Of a stretch of 64,000 nt of DNA, positions 22,343 to 33,310 are shown piece by piece; position 1 is the first letter of the stretch, and the number at the start of each line of letters is the position of its first letter. Made by a program: the position numbers and the translations under genes. The notes under the pieces are model-generated. The model did no database searches. It was not told where the DNA came from and saw only the letters and a list, made by a program, of their open reading frames with translations. The stretch comes from Scytalidium lignicola (lineage: Eukaryota > Ascomycota > Leotiomycetes). The stretch is from the NCBI GenBank assembly GCA_002812745.2, contig NCSJ02000226.1, forward strand, positions 1-64,000, in the 5' to 3' direction.

Positions 22343-24889
22343 ATGGAAATATCACGAGCACCAGCATCTCCCTTAGATGAGCAACTGTGTGGTAAAGCAA
22401 TAGAATGCTCCGTATGTGGCAAGAGATTTTCTAGAAGGGATCATCTTAAAAGGCATCATTTAAGACGTAAGCTTATCCATTCTCTCATCTTCCTTGATTT
22501 GGCTTTATAGAAATATTATTGGCTTATCCCTGGCTTATTTTTTAGATTCTGGACAAAAGCCTTATTGTTGCGTATTCTGCACCGCTTCATTTTCTCGTAG
22601 GTTCGTTGCTTGGTCCCTTCCTCTGTATATTTTTAATTTTAATATATATATATGTAAAATGGAGTAGCTGATTAGCACCTGATACAGTGATAGCCTTCGA
22701 GGTCATTACTCGAGCTGTGTACAGCGACGACATAGACCTATTCCTAGGCCAGGCGGAAGCGGACGACGATGTCATGCTTGCGATTCGGTAAGTTTTACCT
22801 ATCCTTTGCAATGTCAAATTGTAAATATAATTCAATGACAAGTATTCTAATGTTTTGCTAGTGCACGTTGATGAAACTTGGTTGTGATGGCAATCACCCG
22901 TGTAGAACGTGTGAAAATAAGCAGATTGAATGCAAGTATCTAAGGTTACAGGCAAAAAAGGTTGTACGAGCTGACAGTGGGTTCCATTTTTCTATATTTT
23001 CATTCTTTCTCAATAGGGCTATTAGACCGCTAATTTTTCCATAGATGAGCCAACCAGATATTCCGAAGATACCATCCCGCCACAGGATCGGTGCTCTATT
23101 AAGGTCCTCCTAAACAGTGGATCTGCCAGTTTCATAGAATGTTTTCGATTCCCAGATCGACATGATCAAAAAACTATCTATGAAAGTAACATGGCAATTG
23201 TGTCTCCAGAAAGTGATGGCACTGAGGCCCAAACCCCAGACTTTAAAGGGTCGAATGAGTATAATGATTTCTCCGATCATTTTGAAAGAAACCCAACCGA
23301 CTGGTTAGATTATGACAATGAGGATCTACTGGAATTCCTGAACCTACCTTTCGCCGGAATGCTGGGCATGACAGATATCAGCTTCACCACCGACTTCCCA
23401 GTTTACCTCACTCCTGGAATCATAACTCCACCCTCCTGGCTACCTCAAAAAGAGCGGGAGCCACCCTCTGCCCAATCTACCGCTATAATCCAAGCTTTAG
23501 AAGCAAAAGCCTGTACATTATGTCTTGATCCTCAAGAGCAAGCACATATTCTACAAATCCTCGAATCTCTTTTCACACCGTCCAATATCGAGGGATTCGT
23601 CAAACTCTACTTTGAACTCTTCCAACCCCACTCTCCTCTGATACACCAGCCGACTTTCAGTATTGATACGACGCCGATACCACTGCTTCTGACAATAGTT
23701 CTAATAGGAGCTCTGTATTCGACGACTGAAACCGATCTTACTTCTATCAAGTTACTCTTAGATCTGGTAGAGTTGTATATATTTTCTCTAGATGATTTTA
23801 CTGAGGAGTTTGAGGGTCGAGGTTTTCTGAGATTATCTATGGGTCTACACTATAGAGACACACGAGATACTGATCCTTTATCATTCCACAATTTCCAGGC
23901 TGCATATTTCATAACTTTTGTACAGTACTGGGCTGGTAACAAGGCTGCCAGGAAAAGGGCGATGGAGACAAGGTTTAGCGTTTTAGTTAAAGTATGCTCA
24001 TATTTTTTCTTATTCTCATCATAAAGAGTTCAAGAAGACTGACTACGAGTAGGCTGCAAGAAAACTCGGTCTAACGAAAGTGAAACATGGTATGCATGAT
24101 AGCATATCTGAGTCCACATGGATTGAGAATGAAATAAAAATACGGTATAGCACCCTGGCACTGCTCAGTTATAGAATTCTGCTTACACTCATTTTTTGTA
24201 GTACCATGAGTTTTATAGTGCTCATCGATTGTGCCTTTTCATTTTTTGCACACTTTCCATGTCGTTTCAGTATTTCGGAACTGGACTTTGACCTTCCCTG
24301 TCCGGAACCGATATTCGCAGCTCCTCATCCATTTCTAGAGTCTAGTTTCAATCTAAACCGAAACATCACAGTTTATGAAGCCTTCCAAAGTCTCTTCGCA
24401 TCAATTGAATCAAAGGGGAATGATCCTATTCCTGCCAACCCTTTGAAATTTACTTCGTTAGATATGTTTATATTAATACATCGTAGGTATTCAACTGCAT
24501 TAACTATAGCTAAAGTGGAAACGCTAATTGATTCAGTTTTATATGCCTTTACCCATACACACTTGACTATGTTTGCACCAGTCATGGTCCGCTCTGCTAA
24601 GGATACCTCTGTATCTGTAGCTGCTCTAGGGTCGTCATCTGATTCCAATTTCCGACTCATCAAACTAGGGCTTTCTCACTGGCGTTCCCTCTGGATCCAA
24701 ATCCGAAACACCATTTCAAATGAAGCATGGGCAAAAATAGGATTCTACAGAAACGGGTACAATTACTGGCTTATTACGCAATTACTAGTTGATAACAAAG
24801 GGAGTCTCGACCTCCTGACCGGAATGGAAGTGGGCTGCGATGATGCGCTGAGGCAGATTAAGGCACTTCTGAAGGATCTCCGAGACTAG
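22343..24889 (+). CDS. Transcription factor with two zinc fingers plus a Zn2Cys6 cluster
   Basis: Seven exons: 22343-22466, 22546-22600, 22688-22787, 22862-22976, 23045-23991, 24053-24144, 24202-24889. They sum to 2121 nt, giving 706 residues. Finger 1 is CSVCGKRFSRRDHLKRHHLRH (C2H2, split by intron 1). Finger 2 is CVFCTASFSRSDSLRGHYSSC (C2HC, split by intron 2). Next is a Zn2Cys6 cluster CDSCTLMKLGC-DGNHP-CRTC-ENKQIE-C (CX2CX6CX5CX2CX6C), split by intron 3. The C-terminal part has LYFELFQPHSPLIHQPTF and ARKLGLTKVKHG, typical of the fungal-specific transcription factor domain. The acceptor of intron 2 was chosen at 22687 because it gives a normal 12-residue finger spacing. Intron 6 (57 nt) is in frame without a stop, so retention would insert 19 hydrophobic residues. 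The gene ends 69 bases from the convergent dehydrogenase and may regulate it; this is inference. Confidence 0.88.
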
Positions 24890-24958
24890 AACTAAAGTAT
24901 ATTACCTACAATAATACAACCTGCAGAGGTACTTGGTCGGATAGATGTCAAGTCGATT

Positions 24959-26017
24959 TCACAGCAGTGCCTTCTTCGGCCCTGCCCATTCGCCTCCATC
25001 ACCAAGCAATACTTGTCCCCTTTCCACCGTCTTCGACAGCTGTTCCCCCAACCAGATCTTCTCAGTTGCTTCCAATCCCTCTTCAATATCCCAGCCTCTG
25101 CCTCCTTCTACAAGTACCCCTCGTCCATTCCATGACTTGGTAATCCCCATTTCAATAATAACCCGGCCAACATCACCCGGCTGGTTTACAGGCAACCCTT
25201 CCCTAAACCATCCCTCGCGGATCCCATCTACCATCTGCGTATTTGTCATCCAGGGACAAATAGCATTAACACGAATACCATGGTACTTAGGGAGGAAGGA
25301 ACGAAGACTACGCATTAAACCCAGTACACCGTGTTTAGAGGCCTGGTAAACGAAGAGACCAGGTCCATCTTTGAACCCGGCAATGGAAGATACGAGGACC
25401 AAGCTTTTATCCTCGCCAGCCTTTGCGCCGTCCTTCAGATACACGGCTGCAACTCGAGCAAAGTATAGTGTCCCAGTCAGATTAACGTCAACGGTTCTTG
25501 TCGACGGCTTCTCCTTGATTGTCTCTCTATCTAGATTGGGGTCGAACCATTGACCCGTCTCTTCTACACCTGCATTAGAAATGGCAATGTCCACACGCTT
25601 ATAAAGGCGCCAGGCTTTTTCGAAAAGGCTGATGACGGAGGAGTAGTTGAATACGTCTATTTTCACAAAATGGGATTCTCCCGAGGAAGAGCTGGAGTTT
25701 GATTTGAGACTGGCGTCCAGTTTCTCTCCATTAGTTGCATCCCAATCGCCATGGACCACTTTTGCGCCGTTGTCGTATAATTGTTTGACAGTTGCAGCGC
25801 CAATGCCGTTTGCACTTCCTGTGAAGTTTGGTTAGGTCTTTTTCTGACTCAATGCATCACACTCTTATGAGTAGGTTTCCTTTATCCNTTTTTTTATTCA
25901 ATAAATATTAGGATAGGACGTCGGAATGTAATGAGTGTCACCAAACTGACCAGTTATGACCACTACCTTGTCTTTCAAAGTCTTTAGGGTCTCTTGATTT
26001 AGCGGAATGGCCGTCAT
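24959..26017 (-). CDS. Short-chain dehydrogenase/reductase
   Basis: Two exons: 26017-25951 and 25818-24959, 927 nt, 308 residues. The Rossmann motif TGSANGIG is split by the intron right after TG (GT donor at 25950). The catalytic set is complete: SNAG at about residue 100, the Ser in LVSSIAG, and YQASK with Tyr and Lys. VNAICPWMTNTQM follows, a usual SDR tail loop. The layout resembles classical SDRs near NAD-dependent 15-hydroxyprostaglandin dehydrogenases; the substrate is unknown and the preference for NAD over NADP is only suggested by the acidic GDWD after strand 2. An N in the intron (25888) is next to a T run. A decayed duplicate of exon 1 lies at 26924-27000. Confidence 0.9.
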
Positions 26018-26923
26018 AATTGCGGCAGCTACTTTTTAAGTACAAAATATTCAATATATGTATAATATTAAATAGAGCTATTAATACTCGCTCTTAATTC
26101 AAATCTAGTCGAATTCAAGTAAAAAAAAAATACTTTCAAAGGATTTTCCTGGGGTTGGAATATATTCGTTCAGACTTTAAAAACCAAAAAGAGTTAAGCA
26201 ACAACAGAAAGAAAAGAATCAATCTTAAGACAAAACTGCGGAAATATTCCATTTTTTTTATAAATAAATAAAGATACAGTTTTAAGCCGTCTCCAATTCC
26301 CGAACTGATTTTCAACAAGCTGAACCGACAAAAAGGANGGGCCCCATATGGCGTACCCCGCGCGCTAAATTACTCTATATACTGTACAGCACCTATAGCT
26401 ATACCTAGCTCTCTTTCTACAGCGGGGTACAGTACAAGTAAATTATTTGTACAATGGTGATTTACCAGGGATGAGATCAATTGGCACCCGAGAGTCCGGA
26501 TCGGAAATGGCTTTTCTTCATATGGGGTTTCTCCGATGTGGGAGAGTGAGGGAGCGAGTGAGGAGAGGAGTGCGGAATTAAGGACGTGCTCTTTTGTATG
26601 GAGCTTTCTTTGGTGGCGTGTGGAGAGGGGCAGAGGGGAGAGGAGAGTAGAGGAGAAGATTGTGTGGGGTTTTATTATTATTATGTTGTTATTTGCGTGT
26701 TTTGGAGACTGAGTCTGGAGGTGAGAGGTTTTAGATCTTTAATTGTTTGGGACGAAGAGCGGGGCGATAAGGTTAAGGAGGGGAATTGATAAGGATGTGG
26801 TCTATACCGGGTACACTTCTATTTTTAGCTTTTAGCTTTTATTTTTCATTTTTTGATATGGTAATTAAAAGACAAAAGGTTTAATACAGCTTCGTTCTAT
26901 CCCAAGGAGGGATACGTTTAAAA

Positions 26924-27000
26924 CATCGGAATGTAATAGGAATGCCACCAAACTGACCAGTTATTACCACGACCTTATCTTTCAAAGTCTTTAAAGTCTC
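26924..27000 (-). pseudogene. Decayed partial copy of the dehydrogenase exon 1 / intron 1 border
   Basis: About 75 bases align with 25919-25990, covering the end of SDR exon 1 and the start of its intron (shared block ACCAAACTGACCAGTTAT, then TCTTTCAAAGTCTTT). The differences include G-to-A changes on the plus strand, as expected from repeat-induced point mutation, but also other changes. It is too short to encode anything. Confidence 0.7.
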
Positions 27001-27392
27001 CTAGACCTCTCTTTCACCAATCACACATCAAAGAATTATTTAGGCTTAAAACATCGACTTTAAAAAAGGCAAGATTTGTCATTTAAGGCTATATAAACTT
27101 AATACTTGAAAAGTTATAAGAAGTATCCCCTCGACCGGACTTACTCCGTATGCAAATTTAAGCGAATCGATTTCTATTGGCTCAATTGACATACACGAAC
27201 CTTGAATTGTAATTGAATTTTTCTACCGTCGAAATATTAAATCGTACCTCGTAAACTAATCAAACTTATAATTTTAGTAAGACTATACATTTGTATAAGT
27301 GATTTTTTTATTAGTTTAAAGGATAATATAATTTACTTTTAACACGACCGTAGATTTATTNAAAAAAAGAAACTTTTAAAAAAATATTGATT

Positions 27393-27523
27393 TGACCAAC
27401 GTAGGGATCGAACCTACAATCTTTCGATTTACTTCTCGTAGCTGGGGAGGACATTAGTATCTTAAGACAGACAATGTACATCTAATAACTTACTCGAACG
27501 CCTTGCCATTGGGCCAGTTGGCC
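27393..27523 (-). tRNA. tRNA-Arg-like locus with an insertion in the anticodon loop
   Basis: Acceptor stem GGCCAAC / GTTGGTC pairs over seven positions (one G-U) with discriminator A. The D arm has GCC/GGC, the T arm is GTAGG-TTCGATC-CCTAC, and GGTTCGATCCC is a perfect B box. The anticodon stem TTCGA (27498-27494) pairs with TCGAA (27427-27423). Between them lie 66 bases. The first 52 (27493-27442) begin GTAAGT, contain TACTAAT and end CCCCAG; the next bases read CTACGA, the loop expected of tRNA-Arg(ACG). If the 52 bases are removed, the loop is still 14 nt instead of 7. It may be a tRNA pseudogene, a tRNA-derived element, or a gene with an odd intron. Isotype is from memory of fungal tRNA-Arg. 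Confidence 0.6.
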
Positions 27524-27556
27524 ATCGGATTTTGCATATGATCGCTTAATTTAGAA

Positions 27557-27797
27557 TACTATCCTCCCCCCTAAATACTTCACACATGCAAGAGTAAAAG
27601 TGTGATTTGCGTGATCTCATTTGCTCAAATCCTTGTATAACCCTTGTACTGTGAGGATTATATTTTATGGATATTACCCAAATGAGCTCATAAGATCTTG
27701 CAGTCCTTGTTCAGAACTTTAAAATCTTAGTCTAATCCTGGCAATAATCCCATTTTTGACCCTTGCATGTGTGAAGTATTTAGTGGGGGGAATAGTA
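27557..27797. mobile_element. MITE-like element, 241 bp, with long terminal inverted repeats
   Basis: The left end (TACTATCCTCCCCCC then TAAATACTTCACACATGCAA) and the reverse complement of the right end (TACTATTCCCCCCAC then the same TAAATACTTCACACATGCAA) match over about 45 bases. Both ends can be read as TA next to CTAT, so a TA target duplication as for Tc1/mariner-type elements is possible. It has no coding capacity. Confidence 0.75.
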
Positions 27798-28272
27798 CAT
27801 GAAAGGCTGCTACCCGCCATAACCAGTGCCACGAGTGAATGTTTCATTAGATGAGTTACGTTGAAATAGGCCAGATCACGTGAAATATTGCGATAATCCG
27901 AACACTTTTTGTATGGACTAATTTGGGATTTTGACAGACGTTGTCATTTGTATTGAGTCCAAGATAAATCTTATTCGGAGTGAGTACAATGAGTATTGCC
28001 AATCTTTGCCAATCGGATTCGGACGGCTGTCATCCGTGATTAATGTACAGATCATGGGAGAAGTTTGTTCAGAGAAAGGGGGTTGCGGTTAGGATCCTTT
28101 GATACCCAAGTATTACATTATATTGTTGAATACGTTCAATGAGGGGTAGGAGAAGGAGAAGGAGAAGGAGGACGTGTTGTTTTATACATCTTCTAACTAT
28201 AACAAGGCAGGGTATAATCTCTATAGCTGGCATGAACTGCTAAGACGTTTGAAACGAAATAACCTCTTCACT

Positions 28273-29263
28273 TCAGAAGCTCCAAGTCCCGCCATTTTTC
28301 ATGCTTTTCGACATGATAGGTGTGATCACCATCGCAATAATAACCATGAATAGCGTGCCGTCAGCTATCATAAAGCCCAAACACTTCATCAAATCAAGCA
28401 AAGATCCTATCTGTCTGTCATTATGTATGTTAGCCTGTTGATTTTTCATATAGTTCTGCCATAACTCGCTGGAGGACATGAAAGCTCGACGTGTCCACCT
28501 GCGATGGACCGAACAAATCGCGATGCAGACGATAGAACTGATGACTGTGGCAGTGTACTCTGCTAGCTCATCTCCAGCCTCCCAGCACCAATAGATCGAA
28601 TGGATGCAGGAGCCCCACTCCAATACTCTGGTCAAACCCATTGTCCATGTTAGGACGACGTGAAACCAACACATGACACTCGGTGGTTTGGAGTATGGAC
28701 CGAGCTTCCACATCAAAAATTGCAAGAGCAGAATAGCGCTGTTGAGACCAAGACTGAAGAAGCTCATGCAACAAACAGTGCGGAGTATTGGTAGGCTACT
28801 TGTCTTTTGTGTGGACAGTGGGTGACAATGAACCAACCAGGTATAATACAGAAAGCAAACATGATGGATGATATCATTTCGACTGGGCGGAAAAGCTCCA
28901 AAAAGCTCCCACACATACATCGCTGATGCAACGACACTGATAGCCCATTGTTAGTCCAATAGTCATCGAGCTTAATGGGGGGCAAGCTTACGTAGTAGCA
29001 TACGCCAATGTTCTAGCATAATCTAGGTCAAGAAGTAGGGCTTCATCTGTACGCCAATATGCCCGCCAAGATGCCCACATGTAGAACAGTTTTGGCGGTG
29101 ATTGAGACAGGCGAAGAACCACAACTTTCTTTATGCTATCTGGAAGGCCATCCCAGCGACTCGAGTATCTGGAGATACACCTGGGTGCGACAAAGGTAAT
29201 GAAGAACCCAAGAACAACAAAATTTGCCGCAATAGACAGCTCAATGGAGCTGTCTACTTCCAT
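28273..29263 (-). CDS. Multi-pass membrane protein, family not recognised
   Basis: Two exons: 29263-28992 and 28936-28273, 936 nt, 311 residues. The 55-base intron has GTAAGC, a CTAAC branch site and CAG. Six or seven hydrophobic segments are visible, starting with IAANFVVLGFFITFVAP and ending with MVIIAMVITPIM. Between them lie a DIIHH motif after FGAFPPSRN (residues about 108-120) and several cysteines (CCMSFF, CIHSIYWCWE). An acidic residue followed by an HH pair in a membrane helix recalls TLC-type proteins, but I do not claim that family. It sits in AT-rich DNA between repeats, transcribed away from the aminotransferase at 30954. Confidence 0.68.
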
Positions 29264-30124
29264 TGAAAGGTTGTTTGGACGAACCGCGGAGAAGGTGATT
29301 GTCCGAAATCCTCAAAGAAGAGATCTCGTCCGTAATGAAATATGAAATGACTTCTCCAAAACGGCAGGAACTTAAATCTAGGAAATACGCTAGTAACTGT
29401 ACGTAAGTACCCTGAATATTATACATTAGTCTCTATGTATATATAGATATTCTAACTCTTTGAGAAATAGTTCAAACGGCCTTACAACAGCATTTTCCAA
29501 TTACGGCTGCAATATCGGTTCCGGCCTGTAGGGTAAATCGGGGCCATCAGTAAATGAGCTGGGGCCGAACATATCTCATATTTAGGTTAAACCCACATAG
29601 TGTATAACTACTACCCCCCCTTTAGGAATGTGACAACTCAACACCTGTACGTAGTGCATTCTACGAATTTATAGCACTCTTGAGGTAGTGTCTATAGAGC
29701 TAAGATTGAGTCAAAGGAATCAAATCGACGGTTATACGTAAGCGCTCTATCCTCTTTTCGACTTTAAGGAGTGATATGAAGAGATTTTCCTTTACCATAT
29801 TAGTCTTACGCTTTCATATTACGCCATCTTTCGATAAACACAAAATATCTGATGAGGTTCATAGTTAATAGCCTTATAAGCATACTTATGCTAGAAATGC
29901 TTTCTTAAGTTTTCAAAAGCATTATAACATTATAAGATCAAAGACTTAAGCCTATCAATAAAGAAAAGGNTTTTTTGCCCCTTGTATATTTTGGCTCTTT
30001 TTTAAATAGTACTTTGTATATAAAAATCTTTAAGCTTAGTACGTTCTCATACCCTTCAGGAGGTCACAGAGCAGCAGGTCTCAAACCTAACCTGCTAGGA
30101 CGTAAATAAATATCATCATCATCA

Positions 30125-30172
30125 CTGTTCCCCTTTAAATACCGGTCCTTCACACATGCAAGGGTAAAAGTG
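30125..30172 (+). repeat. Second copy of the 27.6-kb MITE end
   Basis: Shares CTTCACACATGCAAG followed by GGTAAAAGTG with the left end at 27557, after a similar CCCC-TAAATAC stretch. A possible decayed partner end (CCCTTGTATGTGGGAG) lies near 30428-30443. Confidence 0.5.
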
Positions 30173-30460
30173 ACTACTCCGTTGAGCTCGCCGGGCAAAA
30201 TCTACGTCCAGGAATATTATCCACCCAAAACCTCTCTTTGACCAGTCACACGTCAGATAATTATTTGGCACAGTGGGGTCCCAGGAGATAAGCAGCGCAG
30301 TCTCACTCCAGTCTTCCCTATTTGTAAGCATTACAGTACACTCCTGCAGTAATTTCTAACCTAGTTCTAGAAATACAGTAATCAATACTGTACTGTAGTC
30401 TAATCTTAGTCATAGTCTCAGTTTAGGCCCTTGTATGTGGGAGCCGAAGAATCTCAAATA

Positions 30461-30621
30461 TACCGTATTTACTCACGGTTTCCAGTATGGAGCTAGAAGT
30501 AAATGTAACGCTATAAAGTGCGAACTGCCAGCACTAAAACAGTAAATCATTCGCTAAATATGCCATATAGCGGAAAACAGGGGCCTTAGCTCCATACCAG
30601 AAGCCGTAAGTAAATATGGTA
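30461..30621. mobile_element. Short fold-back element, 161 bp
   Basis: The first 37 bases (TACCGTATTTACTCACGG...) match the reverse complement of the last 37 (TACCATATTTACTTACGG...) with about five differences, all transitions. Both ends are flanked by TA. It fits a MITE whose arms have been mutated C to T. Confidence 0.75.
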
Positions 30622-30953
30622 AGTGGTTTGAACTAACAAGTGCACTCCATATACAGTACGGCCGTACGTAAGTACAGTAGTAATTATTGATGCTCGAGAA
30701 TAGCGGGTTCTCCAACTAGGATTATTCGGTCAATCGTAAATACCAGCTGAACAAAAATCTAGTGCTTAGTTAAGAGCCGCTCCGGCGAAATTTATTGATT
30801 CTTTAACCTTCGTTTGTTAGAAATATGGAGCTGCCTGATCCCGTGTCTCTGTTGGTTATATAGCGTAAAGGCGTCCCTTAGAAAAGGAATATAAAGAAGA
30901 TTAGAGAAATTTACATCATGATAGCGCCATAGATATAAGATCTACCAATTACT

Positions 30954-32451
30954 ATGCCGGACATGCAAGTGTCGTCTCGGGTCAAAACCCTTCAAGATTT
31001 GGAAAAGCAATTCACCGTCGGTGGATTTAACGCATTGCCTTACTTTTTTGAGAGAGCTAATGGGTCCCTTCTTTGGGTGAGTCTTCGAGTAAATCCAGAG
31101 TTCGACAAAAGTAATAGCTAAATCCACGGGTTTAGGACGTTGATGGTAAAGAATACATCGACTTTATCTGCATGTTCAGCGCTGTGAATACTGGCCATAA
31201 TCATCCGTACATTCTTGAGAAGGTTACACAGCAACTGAATAAGAGTTAGGAGTACCAGTATGATAATCCTGAGAGTAATTACTGACGCATACCATGATGC
31301 TTCAGTTACGATGGTAAACTTTGCCGCTCATACTCCTATGTTTGGACGGTTTGCACAGAGGCTGTGTAATCGATTTGGGTATGATAAGGTCGCTGCGCTG
31401 ACTTCAGGAACAGAAGCAGATGATAATTCCTGCAAGATTGCTCGGAGATGGGGCATCAATCAGAAAGGAATTGGCGCCGAAGAATGTATAATCTTGGGCG
31501 TAGGTGCTGGATATCATGGTCTGGGCATGGGTGTCTGGGGGTTGATGGACCCAAGCCCTAAGAGAACTGGTAAGGCATATGATGGCTACGGCATTCACGA
31601 CTATTTATTAACTCTAATTTGGTTAGCTTATGGTCTCGATAGCAAGATAATGATGAATATAAACCCTACTACTGGTGAACTGCTAGAGTACCTTGACATC
31701 GAGAAAATGCGAGTCTGTCTCGAGCAGCACAAAAACGTTGTGGCGGCTGTTATTATGGAATGTATCCATGGCGCTACTCCGTCAGTCTCCTCCTGTTCCA
31801 TGACCTAAAAGAATCCAAAAAATATAATCTGACAGCAAGACCAGGGATGTGAATGAAGAAATCAGATACGCTAGGGCTATTTATGATCTCTGCAAGTCGC
31901 TCAATATTCTCTTCATTGCCGACGAGGTTCGTCAAGGTTGTGGCAAGACAGGGAAGTTCTTTTCATTCCAACATCTAGGCAATGATGTCAAGCCCGACAT
32001 CGTTACTATCGGAAAGTCTATTACAGGCGGCTTTTATCCCCAATCGTTCATAATGGGCACCGATCATGTAATGAAGTGGATCGGTTCACATGAGATCGCC
32101 TGCACATATGGTTACACCCCCCTTGCCATTGCTGCTGCCAGTGCAGGCCTTGACATCTTAGACGACGAAAGATTGCTTTATAGAGCTACACAGCTTGGAG
32201 AGCTCTGGCGAGAAACAGTCAAATCATGGAATCACTCTTTGGTCGACGATGTTTCGGGCATTGGTGCCGACTCGAATTTAATCTTGCGAGGGGTTGAAGG
32301 ATATCGCGTGGGTGCGTTGTGTATGCATAAAGGATTGTTTCTTTACCCTCGTGTGGACCGTCTGCGCATTAGTTTTGCGCTGACTATGTCGGATGAGCTT
32401 TTGTTGAAAGGATGTGCGATACTTAAAAGTGCTCTTGATGAACTGTTGTAG
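30954..32451 (+). CDS. Class III aminotransferase, ornithine-aminotransferase-like
   Basis: Five exons: 30954-31076, 31136-31244, 31306-31569, 31627-31780, 31836-32451. They sum to 1266 nt, giving 421 residues, normal for the family. Visible: DVDGKEYIDFICMFSAVNTGH near residue 45, SGTEADDNSCKIARRWG (PLP phosphate region), YHGLGMGVWG, the PLP-binding Asp in LFIADEVRQGCGKTG, and the catalytic Lys in TIGKSITGGFYPQS. The end is RLRISFALTM then a helical tail. Members use PLP to move an amino group from ornithine, acetylornithine or similar omega-amines to an oxo acid. In one frame there is a TAG after QLNKS, but a GT-AG intron (31245-31305) removes it and restores the family sequence, so I read the gene as intact despite its AT-rich, repeat-filled surroundings. 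The exact substrate is not readable. Confidence 0.87.
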
Positions 32452-32497
32452 TCAGATTATTAAATATCATCTCCTGTGTTCAATGCTTTCCAGTCTA

Positions 32498-33170
32498 TGA
32501 AACTTTCAATAGATGAGGAAGATATCGATTTCGACGATAAAAGTGTGGAGAAGGAACTTTGCTCTGCTCTTTTTGACAATGCAAACTATCTGCTCGATAA
32601 TTTCTTTTTACCTTGTGAGACTTAAATCTTTCTTCCTCTCTTGATCCTCAGACCATTGATAGCTTCGATTCAATATACGGAAGCTACGATCTGAAACCCT
32701 CGCTGTCCACACCCACGATAACATTTGCGTTGCTCAGTGAAAGCTTCCACTAGAAAGACTACTCAGCCATCTCCCGCATACCACTCTGCAGTCGAAAGAG
32801 CACATGGAAGAGTTCAAGAGTTTGCTGGCACGCCAGACCGAGTATCAGTTCTCCGAGGCGCTTGTCTCATTCGTGACCGTCATCGTTGTGTGATAACACG
32901 TAAATTTGATCAAATCGAAGCGTCAAAACACGAGGAAGTGGTGATAATGCTCAAGATGACGATAGGAATTTAGTTTTGGCTGTTGTGAACCAATTTGACA
33001 CTTTAAAAGTTGCTTATATCCTTCACTTATCTGTGGCAGAGGAATATATCGATAAGATGCTCAGGGATATGGAAGAAAATGGCATACAGGCAGACGGGTC
33101 TACTGAACTGGCCTATTTTGTGAGGCTCGGATTGGGTTGGGGTTCAGATGGCACTGTTGAAGCTTATTAG
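32498..33170 (+). pseudogene. Relic of a fungal HNH-type nuclease gene
   Basis: Pieces of one protein in changing frames: an acidic N-terminal part (EEDIDFDDKSVEKELCSALF) at 32498-32625, then LRGACLIRDRHRCVITRKFD at about 32840-32905, the usual start of the fungal HNH_2 domain. After a frameshift near 32940 come GDNAQDDDRNLVLAVVNQF and VAYILHLSVAEEY. In intact members as I recall them, the last part reads VAHI-PHSL with the active-site histidines; here the first His codon is now Tyr and the second is lost. Stops and shifts between the pieces rule out a working gene. Confidence 0.6.
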
Positions 33171-33310
33171 CGGAAGTATATGCAAACGTTTCTTTCGACA
33201 TTGTCTTCTATTCTTCAATTGTAGACGATAAAACGTGAGGTCACTGCTACTTGAACCAAAGGGAAAGCACGCGAAGTGTCGACCTCAGCAAGTGACCCAA
33301 TGTACACCCT

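Larger units (their letters stand above)
26018..28272. other. AT-rich repeat tract with relics
   Basis: Upstream flank of the dehydrogenase. It holds N bases at 25888 (in the intron), 26339 and 27361, a partial copy of the dehydrogenase 5' end, a tRNA-like locus and a 241-bp inverted-repeat element. A small (GAAGGA)n run lies at 28149-28171. No intact protein gene is seen. Confidence 0.5.
29264..30953. other. AT-rich intergenic tract with inverted-repeat elements
   Basis: No gene. Contains an N next to a T run (29970), a sequence related to the MITE end (30125-30172) and a 161-bp palindromic element (30461-30621). The last 300 bases are the promoter of the aminotransferase. Confidence 0.45.

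Noticed and set aside
31245..31305. Premature stop (TAG) in the aminotransferase
   Set aside because: The stop lies in a GT-AG intron whose removal restores the conserved sequence.
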